A stretch of 64,000 bases of DNA from Macrosoma leucophasiata (Eukaryota; Arthropoda; Insecta; Lepidoptera; Hedylidae). The translations under genes were made by a program, and so were the position numbers. The stretch covers positions 16,788,501 through 16,852,500 of the forward strand of contig JAWQUS010000010.1 of NCBI GenBank assembly GCA_036365455.1, read 5' to 3'. Positions 10,365-20,758 of the stretch are shown here, in pieces. Position 1 is the stretch's first letter. Every line of letters begins with the position of its first letter. Below the pieces are notes generated by a model that saw only the letters and a program-made list of their open reading frames with translations, did no database searches and had not been told where the DNA came from.

Positions 10365-11474
10365 CTAATAATGATGACCATGATGAACAGGGACGGCATG
10401 TTGGGCATGACCTTCACGGTGAACCACTGCGTTGAATCTGATATAAAGACAAAATTCATGAATTTTCGTCGATTTTAGTAAATTGTTTAAGTACCTCAGT
10501 CAAAGGAGATACTGATAATATTAATTGTAAAATTGTAAGATAATATGGTTAGAAGGTATATTTACCCGCTGTGCGCGTCGGCGGTGTAGTCAACGCGACG
10601 CACGGTGCCGTCGGCCTCATGCAGGCTGTAGGAGCCGTGCACCGCATCGCCCTCACGCGCCTCGTGCTGCGACTTGATGTCGCCCGTGTGCGAGTCCTGC
10701 ACGCTGTACTCGAACGCGTAGTGTGCCGGCGCCTGTCACAACAAACCAGTGTAATTATAAACTCGTGACAGTGAGTTTAAAATTGAACTGGTACAAGCGG
10801 ATTACAAAACGCAGCTCACGTGATAGTCTTGGTGCGCGGCGTGCGTGGCGTAGTGCGTCGGCTGATGAGCGATCACAGGTGCGTGTTGAGTATGGCCATG
10901 TGTCTGTTGCAGCACTACATTCTGCGATGACACCGCGTGACCATGACCGTGACCGTAACCGGACTGCAGTTGCGCTTTGGCAATGCCAAGGAAAGCGGCG
11001 ATAAGAACGACCTAAGAATCACATTATTATCGCTTATAATCTTTTTAATGCTTACGACTAAAATAATATTGAATTTAGATATACTTAGTTCGCGGGTTTT
11101 TGTTTCATAAATGTGGATGACCTAATCAAATTATTAAAGTTTTTTTTAACTGGTGGTTACCAGACTATCTTTAATACCTCAAAAAAAAACCTTGAAAAAT
11201 ACTTTCAAATATTTATAACTTGAAAATTATGAAAAATCGGCTAACAATCATGGTTTTATGATTTAGATAGCACTCAATATGAGGCTTCTATAGTTCGACT
11301 TGGTCGTTTATCTTTGGGGCATTCTGTAAATGTCCTGAAATTCAAATGATAGTCAGAATATTTTTACAACATGATTAAGTATTTTTCTGGTTTTAATCAA
11401 AACAAAATTCTTATTATGAGTATTAGCAATCGCTAGGACAAGTATATCGGAATAATACATACCTTGAAAGACAT
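10365..11474 (-). CDS. RR-2 cuticular protein gene 4 (B type), complete
   Basis: Exons 11463-11474 (MSFK), 10820-11011, 10566-10732 and 10365-10437 give about 147 residues. Exon 2: signal peptide [13 protein letters not shown], then [20 protein letters not shown] and a His/Gln linker ending HQDYH. The RR-2 exon encodes [29 protein letters not shown] and [20 protein letters not shown] with SG. The last exon encodes [20 protein letters not shown] and HHY. It is a close duplicate of gene 2: the RR-2 domains differ at two positions (ES/EA and HN/HS), and the linker differs mainly by an extra GH and a few substitutions. TATA at 11545-11553. It is likely a secreted chitin-binding cuticle protein. 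Confidence 0.93.
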
Positions 11475-11544
11475 TTTTTATTTTGTAATGTTTACTTATT
11501 GAATATCACTTGATCACTGATAATAAAATCAACAGCGCACTCCA

Positions 11545-11553
11545 ATTTATATA
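11545..11553 (-). promoter_or_regulatory. TATA box of gene 4
   Basis: The minus strand reads TATATAAAT, 71-79 nt upstream of the MSFK start. Confidence 0.65.
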
Positions 11554-11824
11554 TCAAGTGTTCAATTCGGAAAATCCACTTCATTAATGCGAAATTGCCC
11601 AATTGTATAACAAAATTATAACTTGATTTAACGATACTCAAATATGTGATGAAAGAAATAATTTATTAACTCACAAGAAAGTAGGTGAAAATGATAACTT
11701 GCACTTGTAAAATTATAATAATATCAAATCGCTTGTTACAATTTAGTGTCCAATGGAGGCAAAATGACTTGAGTCTTAGGCATGATGGCATCGCATCTGC
11801 ATTTTGACCTTTTACTTATGCGTA

Positions 11825-11955
11825 TGCATGTATGTATCTTCACGCCAAGTCTCTTGCGGGGTAGGCAGAGCGCCAGATATGCCGGTTCTATCACACCCGC
11901 CGTGCTTCTACTACATTCAACATTCTCTTCATACATGCACGCCGATTCCTTAGAC
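11825..11955 (-). repeat. LINE 3'-terminal fragment
   Basis: The minus strand reads AATCGGCGTGCATGTATGAA, an AGAATGTTGAATGTAG stretch, then an AGATACATACATGC tail. The translation resembles the C-terminal [14 protein letters not shown] segment found behind the reverse transcriptase of a LINE. Related fragments occur at 17617, 18745, 24595, 35585 and 58713. Confidence 0.55.
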
Positions 11956-12136
11956 TCTGGATACTGGACCCCATTTAAGCATAGTAGTATTATTACATAT
12001 TCTCTGTCGTAGTAAATCAAACTGGTTACAAATAAGTAAAGACATCTTTTTTATTTTAAAAACTTTATTAAATTAACAAATAAAATGTAGGTAACAGTAA
12101 AGGTACTTGTTTATTAATCTTCTGTAGCATATAGTT

Positions 12137-13771
12137 TCAGTGATGATATTTATGAGGTACAATGTGATGTGTGCTGTGTTTCACGTCGGCATGGAAACTG
12201 AAAAAGTAAGAGCAAATACTTAAATGATCGAATAGAAGCGGATAACTATAATTGGGTACCCATATCGGGCGAGATCTCCCCATATTAAACATTTCATGTA
12301 CAGTCAAGGAACTCTCCGTTTATGCAAAATCAATCAAATATAGCTTACATTACCTTCGTATAAGGTGGCCGGATGGTCAAGCGGACTGGTATACCTACCT
12401 ATACGTTAATTGAAATTATATAAAATCAAAAAACGGTTTCAAATGAAAGCTTCCGTTTAGAAATAAATAAATAAATTAATAAAATACGCTTACACTAACA
12501 GCTCCTAAATTAGGTATAAGCCTGTATCGTGGGTTTCGTTGTACACACACAACATAATAATATACACAAATATCCAGACCCGAAACAAATATCTGTTGTC
12601 CATATAAATATTTGTCCTGGTGCGGGGATCGAACTCGCGACCCTTCGAATCAAACGGTCATATCACACCGCTGGACTAACCAGGTCGTCAATATGACTTG
12701 TCAATATGGACCAACTATCTTTTTGATAATTTTTAAGTGCTTTTTCTAGCTTCAAAATGTTCATTACTTGAACTGCTTCTGCGTTTTTGACCTCTGGCTT
12801 CTGTGATCTTTAAGCAGCAGTAGTCACTTACCATTCAAGTGAACTGCATGGATTGTTATCTCCTACATCACGTTAAAAAAAATTACCCAGAATGATGATC
12901 GCCGTGATAGTGGACGTGCCTCTCGGAGCCGTCGGGCTGGTGCAGCGAGTAGGCGCCCTTCACGACGTCGCCGTCGCGGTGCTCGTGCTGCGACTTGATG
13001 TCGCCTGTGTGGTGGTCCTCCACCTTGTACTCGAATTCGTACTTAGGGTGAGTCTACGTTCATAATATTCAATTAAATTTGGCTACTATAGTACGAGTTA
13101 AGATTCACTAATATGCAAATGGATCGCCTATTAAAAAATTGTGTCAAGACTTTTGCAAAAAAACTATTTTCTTATACAAACTTCTGGTGGTAGAGCTCCA
13201 GTGACGGAGCTCGTGGGTGTAGGTACCACCGCATTACCAAATATACTTGCCGCTAAATGGTAGTATTCAGCATTATCGTGTTCTGGTCAGGTGGTAATAT
13301 AAGGCCCTGTAATTTCCGGCATAGAGGGATAACACCTTAAGCCTCAGGAGTGGTAGCGCATCTGCATTTTAACCTCGGTCTTTGTGTAAGTGTCTTTAGG
13401 CTGCAATCATCACTTAACTTCAATGTGAACTGCATGCTTGTCTGCCACTTCCATTACATAAAAAACAATACTTTGAAAAATATTTGAAGTTATTTTTTTA
13501 CATCATAATCGTGATGTCCATGATGTCCGTGTACGACCTCATGGTGTCCGTCGTGCTTTGTCACGTGTTGCGATGAGTGTGCGTGTCCGTGTCCATACGT
13601 ACCAGCGACACACACAAAAGCAACGACACAAAGTACCTGAAACCAGAAGAAAATTAATTAAAAGTATAGCAAACTATATTATTATTGGACAAGTTCGTTA
13701 TAGTTGTCTTTACAAAATGGGATGTAGACTCAAGTCTAGGACAATTTTTCTGTCCATACCTTGACAAACAT
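12137..13771 (-). CDS. RR-2 cuticular protein gene 5 (A type), complete
   Basis: Exons 13760-13771 (MFVK), 13502-13636, 12887-13053 and 12137-12197 give about 124 residues. Exon 2: signal peptide [12 protein letters not shown], then [20 protein letters not shown] and [15 protein letters not shown]-2 exon: [40 protein letters not shown] and [16 protein letters not shown]. Tail: [19 protein letters not shown]. The tail lacks the usual FNAVV and instead has FHADVKH, as in genes 3, 6 and 8. Intron 3 holds a SINE-A and a repeat C end, and intron 2 a full repeat C. TATA at 13847-13854 and the upstream element at 13911-13939. It is the intact counterpart that shows Tyr where pseudogene 3 has a stop. 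Confidence 0.93.
12478..12692 (-). mobile_element. SINE-A (tRNA-derived), in intron 3 of gene 5
   Basis: Read on the minus strand: ACCTGGTTAGTCCAGCGGTG (A-box-like), GGGTCGCGAGTTCGATCCCC (B box), then ACAAATATTTATATGG and a body ending GTGTAAGCGTATTTTATTAA. About 215 bp. The head is tRNA-like, as expected of a pol III SINE. Confidence 0.75.
12815..12880 (+). repeat. Repeat C, 3'-end fragment
   Basis: Covers the GTCACTTACCATTCAAGTGA ACTGCATGG end and A-rich tail of repeat C, just before the RR-2 exon of gene 5. Confidence 0.5.
13184..13468 (+). repeat. Repeat C, full-length copy in intron 2 of gene 5
   Basis: Starts CTGGTGGTAGAGCTCCAGTG and ends CCATTACATAAAAAAC. It is very similar to the copy at 4217-4510, with differences such as GTGGGTGTAGGTACC for GCGGGCGTAGGCACC. 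Confidence 0.75.
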
Positions 13772-13846
13772 TTTTGGTTGCATATAAAGTAACCTGAACG
13801 TATTGAAATTCTGCTATGAAGTGATATATTTAATCAATATTCGTGT

Positions 13847-13854
13847 CTTTTATA
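13847..13854 (-). promoter_or_regulatory. TATA box of gene 5
   Basis: The minus strand reads TATAAAAG, about 76-83 nt upstream of the MFVK start. Confidence 0.7.
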
Positions 13855-13910
13855 TCTCTTTTAATCACATTTTCTAAATGTGAAATCGTTTTTTAACTAC
13901 CGCTATTATT

Positions 13911-13939
13911 GTTATGCGCCGTGAATGTATTATTTGTAA
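13911..13939 (-). promoter_or_regulatory. Conserved upstream element of A-type genes, copy 3
   Basis: The plus strand carries GTTATGCGCCGTGAATGTAT then TATTTGTAAA. It aligns with 571-601 and 8134-8163 around GC(A/G)CCGTGAA and TATTTG. The flanking AAATCGTTTTTTAACTAC is shared with 8102-8120. Confidence 0.5.
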
Positions 13940-14650
13940 AATTTTAATTTGATTCTGATATCAGCACGCATATTTAGGAGTTACCATATTACTTGAGCCT
14001 TAAAAATTTACGAATTTCCTATTTTGCCTTTGAATGTCAGTACCTGGGCGACCAAGTTCTACTCGGGTGAAGATGAAAATATACCTAATTGTCTTCAGAT
14101 TTTGAACCAACATTTGGCTTTGATTTTTCTCGGACTTCCAAGGAAATTGTAATATTATTATTTCTTACAGAGCATATTTCTCCACCAAGTATTTATTTAA
14201 ATGTTGGCGGATGGCGGACCTATGCTAGAATATAACTAAAAATTAACGGTGTTAGCATTTTTTCTTTATCTGTGCTATAAGACGTTGCTTCCTACCAAAA
14301 TTTCAAGATTCTGAGTTAACAGGAAGTACAATGAAGGTTTTAATTCCGTTGAGAGTTTGGAAATAAATGGTCTGATTTTCTCACAGTTCTAAGGGACAGT
14401 AAACTTGAACGAACAAAAGGGTTTGATAGACGGACGGACTATACATTAATTTCACCCACACTGTCCAAATGATTTGTAGCCCAGACACGCTATTGACGCA
14501 CCGTGAGACCTGAGTTCGATTCTAAGTTCTTGCGTCATTTTTTTCTTACTTTATAGTTTTGTAAGTTACTCGTACTACAGTACCTAATTATTTTTTATAA
14601 CGTGTAAGAGAGCTGATAACAATCGGTCTTCATTACCGATGTGCAGGTAT
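13940..14650. other. Intergenic, no gene seen
   Basis: AT-rich sequence with no cuticle-like exon and no clear repeat boundary. Near 14480-14540 a decayed tRNA-like piece (ATTGACGCACCGTGAGACC...GAGTTCGATTC) can be seen. Confidence 0.4.
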
Positions 14651-14657
14651 CGACCAC

Positions 14658-14940
14658 CTGGTGGTAGAGTTCCGGTGTATGAGCTCGAGGGTGTAGGCAC
14701 TCCCGTATTACCTAATCTATCTGCCGCCAAATGGTAGTGTTCGGCACTATCGGTTTCGGTTAGATGGCAATGTATGGCCCCGTAATAACTATCACACACA
14801 CAAAACAACTAAGGTCTCAGGGATGGCAACGCATCTGCGTTTTGATCTCTGGTCTTTCTGTGGGTATCCATAGGCTGCAGTCCTCACTTAACATCAATGT
14901 GATCTGCATGCTTGTTTGCCATCTTCATAACATAAAAAAA
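14658..14940 (+). repeat. Repeat C, full-length diverged copy
   Basis: Starts CTGGTGGTAGAGTTCCGGTG and ends CTTCATAACATAAAAAAA. It belongs to a diverged subgroup reading TAATCTATCTGCCGCC and CCCGTAATAACTATCAC, shared with the copies at 19687 and 23104. Confidence 0.7.
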
Positions 14941-15206
14941 TAGGGAGGAAGGTTCTATGTAAGGCAATATGTGCCTATGTGTGAGTAACAAGTGGATTTA
15001 TAAATGAAATATAATTAAAGAAATACAAAAGTGTTATGTGGTATTGTTTTGAGAAGGATATAATTTATTTTTTTGTATTAGGATCATAGTGGTTCCTAAT
15101 CGCCAGTGACTTGAGTTTTTTTTGGTTTCGTAGGCTAGTGTAAAACCCATTTGAATCTGAGCACAAAATACCCATACGACTCTGAATGTGACTAACCGAG
15201 GTCTGG

Positions 15207-15374
15207 TTTTTTTCATGTAATGGAAGTAGCTAACAAGCATGCAGTGATGACTGCAGCAAGACACCCACACAAAGACCAAGGTCAAAATGCAGATATGTTA
15301 CCACTCCTGATATTATTTGGTTATGTGGTGGTCCTTTCGCCCGCGAGCTCCGTCACTGGAGCTCTACCACCAGT
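15207..15374 (-). repeat. Repeat C, internally deleted copy
   Basis: The minus strand starts ACTGGTGGTAGAGCTCCAGT, jumps to the 3' half (CAGGAGTGGTAAC, GACCTTGGTCTTTGTGTGGG) and ends in CCATTACATG AAAAAAA. About 115 bp of the centre are missing. Confidence 0.65.
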
Positions 15375-15706
15375 AAGATCTGGTTTTGGCATAGTTTCAA
15401 TTATTTAAGATTAACTCTCCTGGAGTCCAAATTAGTTAACAGTGCCTACTTACATAAGATAGACATAAGTATTTAGTCTAGGTCTATGGATGCATGTAGT
15501 TACCTACCTTATGAAAAGAAATTAAATGATGATCGCGAATGTTTTGCGTTTGTTATATCGCTCCTTTGGAATTAAAGTGGCACACCTCAAAAAATCAAGA
15601 AAATGACCCTCATACGTCAAACGACTCAAAAACATGTAATCTATCAAATTATTAATAGTTTAATAGTAACTTAGTAGTAATTAAAAGTTTCATATGTAAT
15701 CCATCA

Positions 15707-15912
15707 AATCCTACTATTATCCCTACGAATATTGTAAATACGAAAGCAACTCTGTCTGTCTGACTGTCTGTTACCTTTTCACGTCCAAACGACTGAACCG
15801 ATTTTAATGAAATTTGGTACAGACATAGAGCTGACTTTGAGAAAGAACAGAGGCTAATAAGTTATTTATAAAACGATATGCACGCGGTCGAAACCGCGGG
15901 CAACGGCTAAAC
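15707..15912 (+). mobile_element. Helitron-like or related terminal repeat
   Basis: Contains CTACTATTATCCCTACGAAT, AACTCTGTCTGTCTGACTGT, GACTGAACCGATTTTAATGA AATTTGGTA and ends AACCGCGGGCAACGGCTAA. This architecture (a target-like AT start, a CCGATTTT..AAATT core, and a GCGGGC...GCTA end) is typical of abundant lepidopteran non-autonomous repeats, often of Helitron type. Assignment is tentative. Confidence 0.45.
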
Positions 15913-16852
15913 CAAAACCAAAATAAGCCAATCCAGCCGTTCTCGAGTTTTAAACAGCAATAGATTTTTATATATATGATGAAGATTCCTTAATTTAAAT
16001 ATGTTACATGTTTCTAAGTCGTTCGATGTACAAAAGTCACTTTCCCAATTTCCCGAGACATGCCACTTCAATTCTAAAGGTGCGATATGAAACCCCGACA
16101 CAGTGTATTACTTTCTTTACTTAAAAAAAATATAGTAGTCGTCAGTCCCTAACACAAAACTCACTCCAGTTGGTACTGAGTACTGACCTACTTATAATGT
16201 TTATCGATAGAATTACCTACGTTATAGAGTTAACTATGTTCTATTACAATTTGCGTTCACTAAACAGGCAGGCGCATGCTAAAAAGGAAATAATTTTTAA
16301 CTTTTATCAATCAGTTTTAGTTTAAAATAAGTCTCTAAGCTGAGAGCAAGTATAATTTTAAGTAAGTATTATTACTATAAAACATAATTAAACATATTGT
16401 TATAATGTATTATAGATAAATAGAAAACCCCTTCTGGACAGTACATACACAGTACAGTGTGAGAGTACACTCTCAAAAAGTAAACTATGCCATTTTAAGG
16501 CTATATCATTATCTATATTATTTTATTATTATCTCTAGCTATATATAAGTAAGTATCAAATGTATGTATGTATATTCGCAAATGCATAAATTGTTCAGAT
16601 TGCAGTTCACACTTTTAAAGCATAAACTGGTTAAGATATGACATGTGGTGATATATAAAAGATTACAATATTTATCGCATTACATACATAAAATATATTC
16701 TGATCAATAGAAATAAAACATCAATCTATCAAAATCAAATCGCAGATATTACAGTATGTATGCATTACCAGTTGGTACTATTAAATGCCAAATTAATCTT
16801 CCATTCACATTATTTGCTTTGATTTATTGAAGTAAAGGAAGTGTAGAAAACT

Positions 16853-17006
16853 ACAAACCCCCTTAGTCATAAACGTATTTTAGCTTAAGTGTTATTTAAT
16901 CTCTCCTTTGTCTTTTTCTATCCTGCACATATGAAAATGCAACTGACAAAGACAAAGCATTCTATAGCTAAAACATATCTACAGTACGTTTATGAATAAG
17001 GGGGTA
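16853..17006. mobile_element. MITE family E, copy 1
   Basis: Terminal inverted repeats: CCCCTTAGTCATAAACGTAT at the left, and GTACGTTTATGAATAAGGGG at the right in inverse. The centre reads GAAAATGCAACTGACAAAGA CAAAGCATTCTATAGC. The same element occurs at 49755-49900 and, more diverged, at 36400-36550. Confidence 0.65.
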
Positions 17007-17017
17007 AATATATAAAC

Positions 17018-17220
17018 GAGCCAATTGGTCCAGCGATGTGTGACGACCGTTTTAACCGAAGTCTACGGGTTCGATACCTGTGCCGGGACAGGTATTTGTA
17101 TGGCCTACAGATATTTTTTCATGGGTATTTGTGTATACCTATGTTGTGTCTGAACAACGACAACCACGACACAGGTTTGTATCTGATGTGGGACTGAGGT
17201 GTGTAAGCGTATTTTATTAA
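17018..17220 (+). mobile_element. SINE-A copy
   Basis: AACGAGCCAATTGGTCCAGC and ACGGGTTCGATACCTGTGCC form the tRNA-like head. It is followed by TTTGTATGGCCTACAGATAT and the body ending GTGTAAGCGTATTTTATT. Confidence 0.75.
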
Positions 17221-17348
17221 ATTATTTAAACGTAATACACAATTTTAATGTAATATTTATTGAGTTTTAAACATAATTAACAAGATTGGTCAACAAAATA
17301 ATAACAGTTAAACATAACATGGATAATGTACAACTGATTATAAAGGGC

Positions 17349-19458
17349 TTAGTAGTGATGATGATGATTATGATGAGTGTATTCGACGTCAGCGTGAAAA
17401 CTGTAAGAATAAAATTAGCAATTAAAATCTAAAATCATTCATGTACATCACTCACGTTTTTGAACGAACATCTGTTGAAAGCTTTCATTGAAACGGTTGT
17501 AATGTACTTCACCAGGGAATCGGCTAGAGCAAAAGATTGCGAGACCACGTTAAAAATGGAAAATAGCATGGACATTACGTATTACTGAAATTTAGGTCAA
17601 CTCCTAATGGTGGGGTCAAAAGTATTAGGAATCGGCGTGCATGTATGAAGAGAATGATGAAGGTAGACGAGGCACGAGAGGTATGTCAGGACCGGGATAT
17701 CTGACGCTCTACACTCTCTGCCTACCCCGTTAGTGACCTGGCGTGAAGATACATACATAGTTCAACTCCCATATTTTTACTGCCATCAGCTACTGATTTT
17801 TATCGAGGTATAATTAACGAAAAGTACCTAATATTATGCTACTGTCCACTATTTATTAAATTCAATCTTTAAAGTGTCACACACTTATATAAAGATACAC
17901 TTATGTAATGATAGTGCCAAACAAACATACAGTTGTCGGTATGTGCATATTGCAGTCTATAGACATCAACACATAAACTGAAAGTCAATATGCAGATTCC
18001 TTGCCACCCCTAAGTTGTTTTGCCTTTGACACTGGAACACTACCACCAGTAAAATGTGTTAACACGTATTAAAATAACAAATTAAATTACCCAGAATGGT
18101 GATCCCCATGGTAGTGCACATGCCTGATGGAGCCATCAGGTTGATGCAGGGAATAGGAACCTTTTACGACGTCGCCGTCGCGGTGCTCGTGCTGCGACTT
18201 GATGTCGCCCGTGTGGTGGTCCTCCACCTTGTACTCGAACTCGTATTTTGGGTGAGTCTATATAAATAAAGAGCAAAAATATTGGGATATTTGTCGGAAA
18301 CAACTTATGACGTAAGTTTTCTAAAAAATTTTTGATGCTACATCATATCATATCTTTGATTTATGTTTGTATCACGTCACATCATTTTTCTACTTGACAA
18401 GGCTAGATGGAGAAAGTTGGTGTTTCATTTTGAATGGCATGTTTTTTTAAGTAGGAAGTCTACAAGTTTCTTAGAGCTGCACGTTGTTTTGGTAGGTTTA
18501 TATCCATCTATAAAATAGTTAAAGATTTCAATATAACGATAATTAGAATTCCGTCACCATCGAAGTGAAAATATATTGAAGTAAAAAAAAATGTATTTTG
18601 CAGCCAAATCAGGTGAAAGCAACTTCTGTCTACGGCTTCTACCTCTTCAGGCCTTGTCACCTACAGGCACATTTCCAATAATAGCCTTTAACTGATACTT
18701 TACCAAAGTACGAGTATATTATACCTATATCTATCTGATGATGAGGTCAAAAGTCTTAGGAATCGGCGTGCATGTATGAAGAGAATGACGAAGGTAGATG
18801 AAGTATGGTAGGTGTTTCAGGACCGGGATATATGGCGCTCCACACTCTCTCTCTCTCTCATACATTCATATACCAAACTATATGTAATATTAATATTACA
18901 TGGTAATCATGGTGATGGTGATGTTCATGATGTCCATGATGTCCATGATGTACGGGCTCGTGATGACCGTCGTGTCTTGTGATGTGCTGAGAGGAATGCG
19001 CGTGTCCGTGTCCGTGTCCATGTCCGTATTGTGCGGACACTACGCACAGAACAGCGGCAAAAGTAATTACCTAGAAAATGAAATTATTTTCAATAAAAAA
19101 AATTATACATATTGTGTTTATGTATCCAGTTTGTTGATTCAGATACATATTAATTGTTGAATATTATCACTCTTTATACTTGGGAATGTATACGCGATAT
19201 TCGTAAGTATTTTTAATGTTAATCAAATCTTAAGTAATAAACTTTAAGCGTTATTATTGATAATACATGAGAGTATTTGGCTCATTGAAAGACAATAGAA
19301 AAAATCGACTTCTGAAAAGATTTAAATCATCCCACTTTCAAAGCTACTCTAAACGCTTTACCAGCAAATCTAACTTATAAAGGCTGTATAATTATCACAC
19401 ATATTGACAAGTGAATTCGTTTCAGAAATGGAATTTAAAATAATACCTTGATATACAT
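17349..19458 (-). CDS. RR-2 cuticular protein gene 6 (A type), complete
   Basis: Exons 19447-19458 (MYIK), 18900-19070, 18091-18257 and 17349-17400 give about 133 residues. Exon 2: [13 protein letters not shown] completes the signal peptide, then [20 protein letters not shown] and a His-rich run [19 protein letters not shown]-2 exon: [40 protein letters not shown] and [16 protein letters not shown]. Tail: [16 protein letters not shown]. Part of the RR-2 exon (about 18166-18242) is nearly identical in DNA to pseudogene 3 and gene 5, while the rest of the exon has diverged. TATA at 19521-19528. Intron 2 and intron 3 each hold a LINE 3' fragment, and intron 3 also holds a repeat C remnant. It is a likely secreted chitin-binding cuticle protein. 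Confidence 0.93.
17617..17765 (+). repeat. LINE 3'-terminal fragment in intron 3 of gene 6
   Basis: Contains AGGAATCGGCGTGCATGTAT, GAAGAGAATGATGAAG, ATGTCAGGACCGGGATATCT, and ends GTGAAGATACATACATAG. The translation has the [20 protein letters not shown] pattern of a LINE C terminus. Confidence 0.65.
17925..18052 (-). repeat. Repeat C, internally deleted and decayed copy
   Basis: Reads CAGTCTATAGACATCAACAC, AAAGTCAATATGCAGATTCC, TTGCCACCCCTAAG and ends GGAACACTACCACCAGT. The middle of the element is missing. Confidence 0.5.
18745..18862 (+). repeat. LINE 3'-terminal fragment in intron 2 of gene 6
   Basis: AGGAATCGGCGTGCATGTAT and TCAGGACCGGGATATATGGC match 17617-17765. It ends in a (CT)n run just before exon 2 of gene 6. 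Confidence 0.6.
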
Positions 19459-19520
19459 ATTTTTAGTTAGTTAAAAAACTCTTGGAAGTGAACTGATACA
19501 TATCAATCAGACTGCAAGCC

Positions 19521-19528
19521 TTTTTATA
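19521..19528 (-). promoter_or_regulatory. TATA box of gene 6
   Basis: The minus strand reads TATAAAAA, 63-70 nt upstream of the MYIK start. Confidence 0.7.
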
Positions 19529-19686
19529 CATAAATTTTACCATTCGTGTCTAGCCAAATCTAATTGATTTCTCTCGCTTAATCGGTGATTAACGTATGAG
19601 TGCAATAAATTAAGAAATAGCTTAGTAAACACAACAAAAAATATGGATAAAGTTTTTTCTTAAGAAGTTAAGACATTTTTTTCTCT

Positions 19687-19972
19687 ATGTAACGAAGGTG
19701 GCAAACAAGCATGCAGTTCACATTGATGTTAAGTGATAACTGCAGCATATAGACATCTACACAAGAACCAGAGGGCAAAATGCAGATGCGTTGCCACCCC
19801 TTAGACTTAAGGTGTCATGTTTCTGTGATAGTTATTACGGGGCCATACATTACCATCTAACCGGAACACGATAGTGCTGAACACTACCATTTAGTGGCAG
19901 ATAGATTAGGTAATACGATGGTACCTACGGCCTTGAGCTCCTACACTTGGAACTCTACCAACAATAAACACA
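19687..19972 (-). repeat. Repeat C, diverged full copy upstream of gene 6
   Basis: Minus orientation of repeat C, with AAGCATGCAGTTCACATTGA near the 3' end and GGAACTCTACCAACAATA at the 5' end. It belongs to the GTTATTACGGGG subgroup. Confidence 0.7.
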
Positions 19973-19989
19973 ATTAATATTTTAATTGC

Positions 19990-20265
19990 CTCAGTGTGGC
20001 CTCAGTAGTACGAGTAGTAGTAGCAGGCGATTACTCTCTGGGTTTGATCCTCAGGTCAGGGTGCTATTGGAATTTTTCCAGATCTTTTTAGGGTTTCGTA
20101 TCAAACAAGGAACCCTTAACGTTTCGCCATGTCCGACTGTCTGTCTGTCTGTCTGTCCGTCCGTGGTTAAGCGCAAAAACTATTAGTACTAGAGAATTGA
20201 GATTTGGTACAAGTATACATCTTTATTACGCCTATGAAGTGGTAGAATAAAAACATGACATTTTT
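19990..20265 (+). repeat. SINE-B head fragment joined to a GTCTGTCTGTC repeat
   Basis: The first part (TTGCCTCAGTGTGGCC, AGTAGTAGTAGCAGGCGA, GGGTTTGATCC) is a decayed SINE-B tRNA-like head. From about 20090 it continues with AAGGAACCCTTAACGTTTCG and ACTGTCTGTCTGTCTGTC, a separate dispersed repeat. Confidence 0.5.
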
Positions 20266-20520
20266 TTAATTTAGGTTACCTCCTCTACATTTTACGCGCG
20301 GTATTTTTTTTGTATTTTGTATAGTGTGGGATATTGTTGGATATGGATTTTTCAAAAATATTAGGGGTGTGCTAATATATTTTTTTGATTTGGTTTACTG
20401 TTCGTGACTTATTAAGTTTCAAAGTGCCCATTTTCGTTAGAGTCAAGTGTCACTCCCCCTTCTACAAACTAAACGGTTGTTCTTAGAAACTCAAATGTTA
20501 CGGCAATAATAGCTACACAT

Positions 20521-20758
20521 AACGAAATTTAAAAACTGTCACACTTAAGTTGGCTTTACAAGTTTGCGAGTAATAGTTGACCAAATGTAATGTGCTTACT
20601 CGAAATTTTTGAACAACTCCATAGAAAATATTTACATATTTTTAACGAAATTAAAAGGAAAACTGTCACACTTAAGTTGACTTTACAAGTTTGCGAGTAA
20701 TAGTTGACCAAATGTAATGTGCTAACTCGAAATTTTTGAACAACTCCATAGAAAATAT
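20521..20758 (+). repeat. Tandem duplication, two units of about 120 bp
   Basis: Two head-to-tail units, about 20521-20643 and 20644-20758, share ACTGTCACACTTAAGTTG, TTTACAAGTTTGCGAGTAAT, AGTTGACCAAATGTAATGTG and GAACAACTCCATAGAAAATA with very few differences. This indicates a recent local duplication. Confidence 0.75.
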
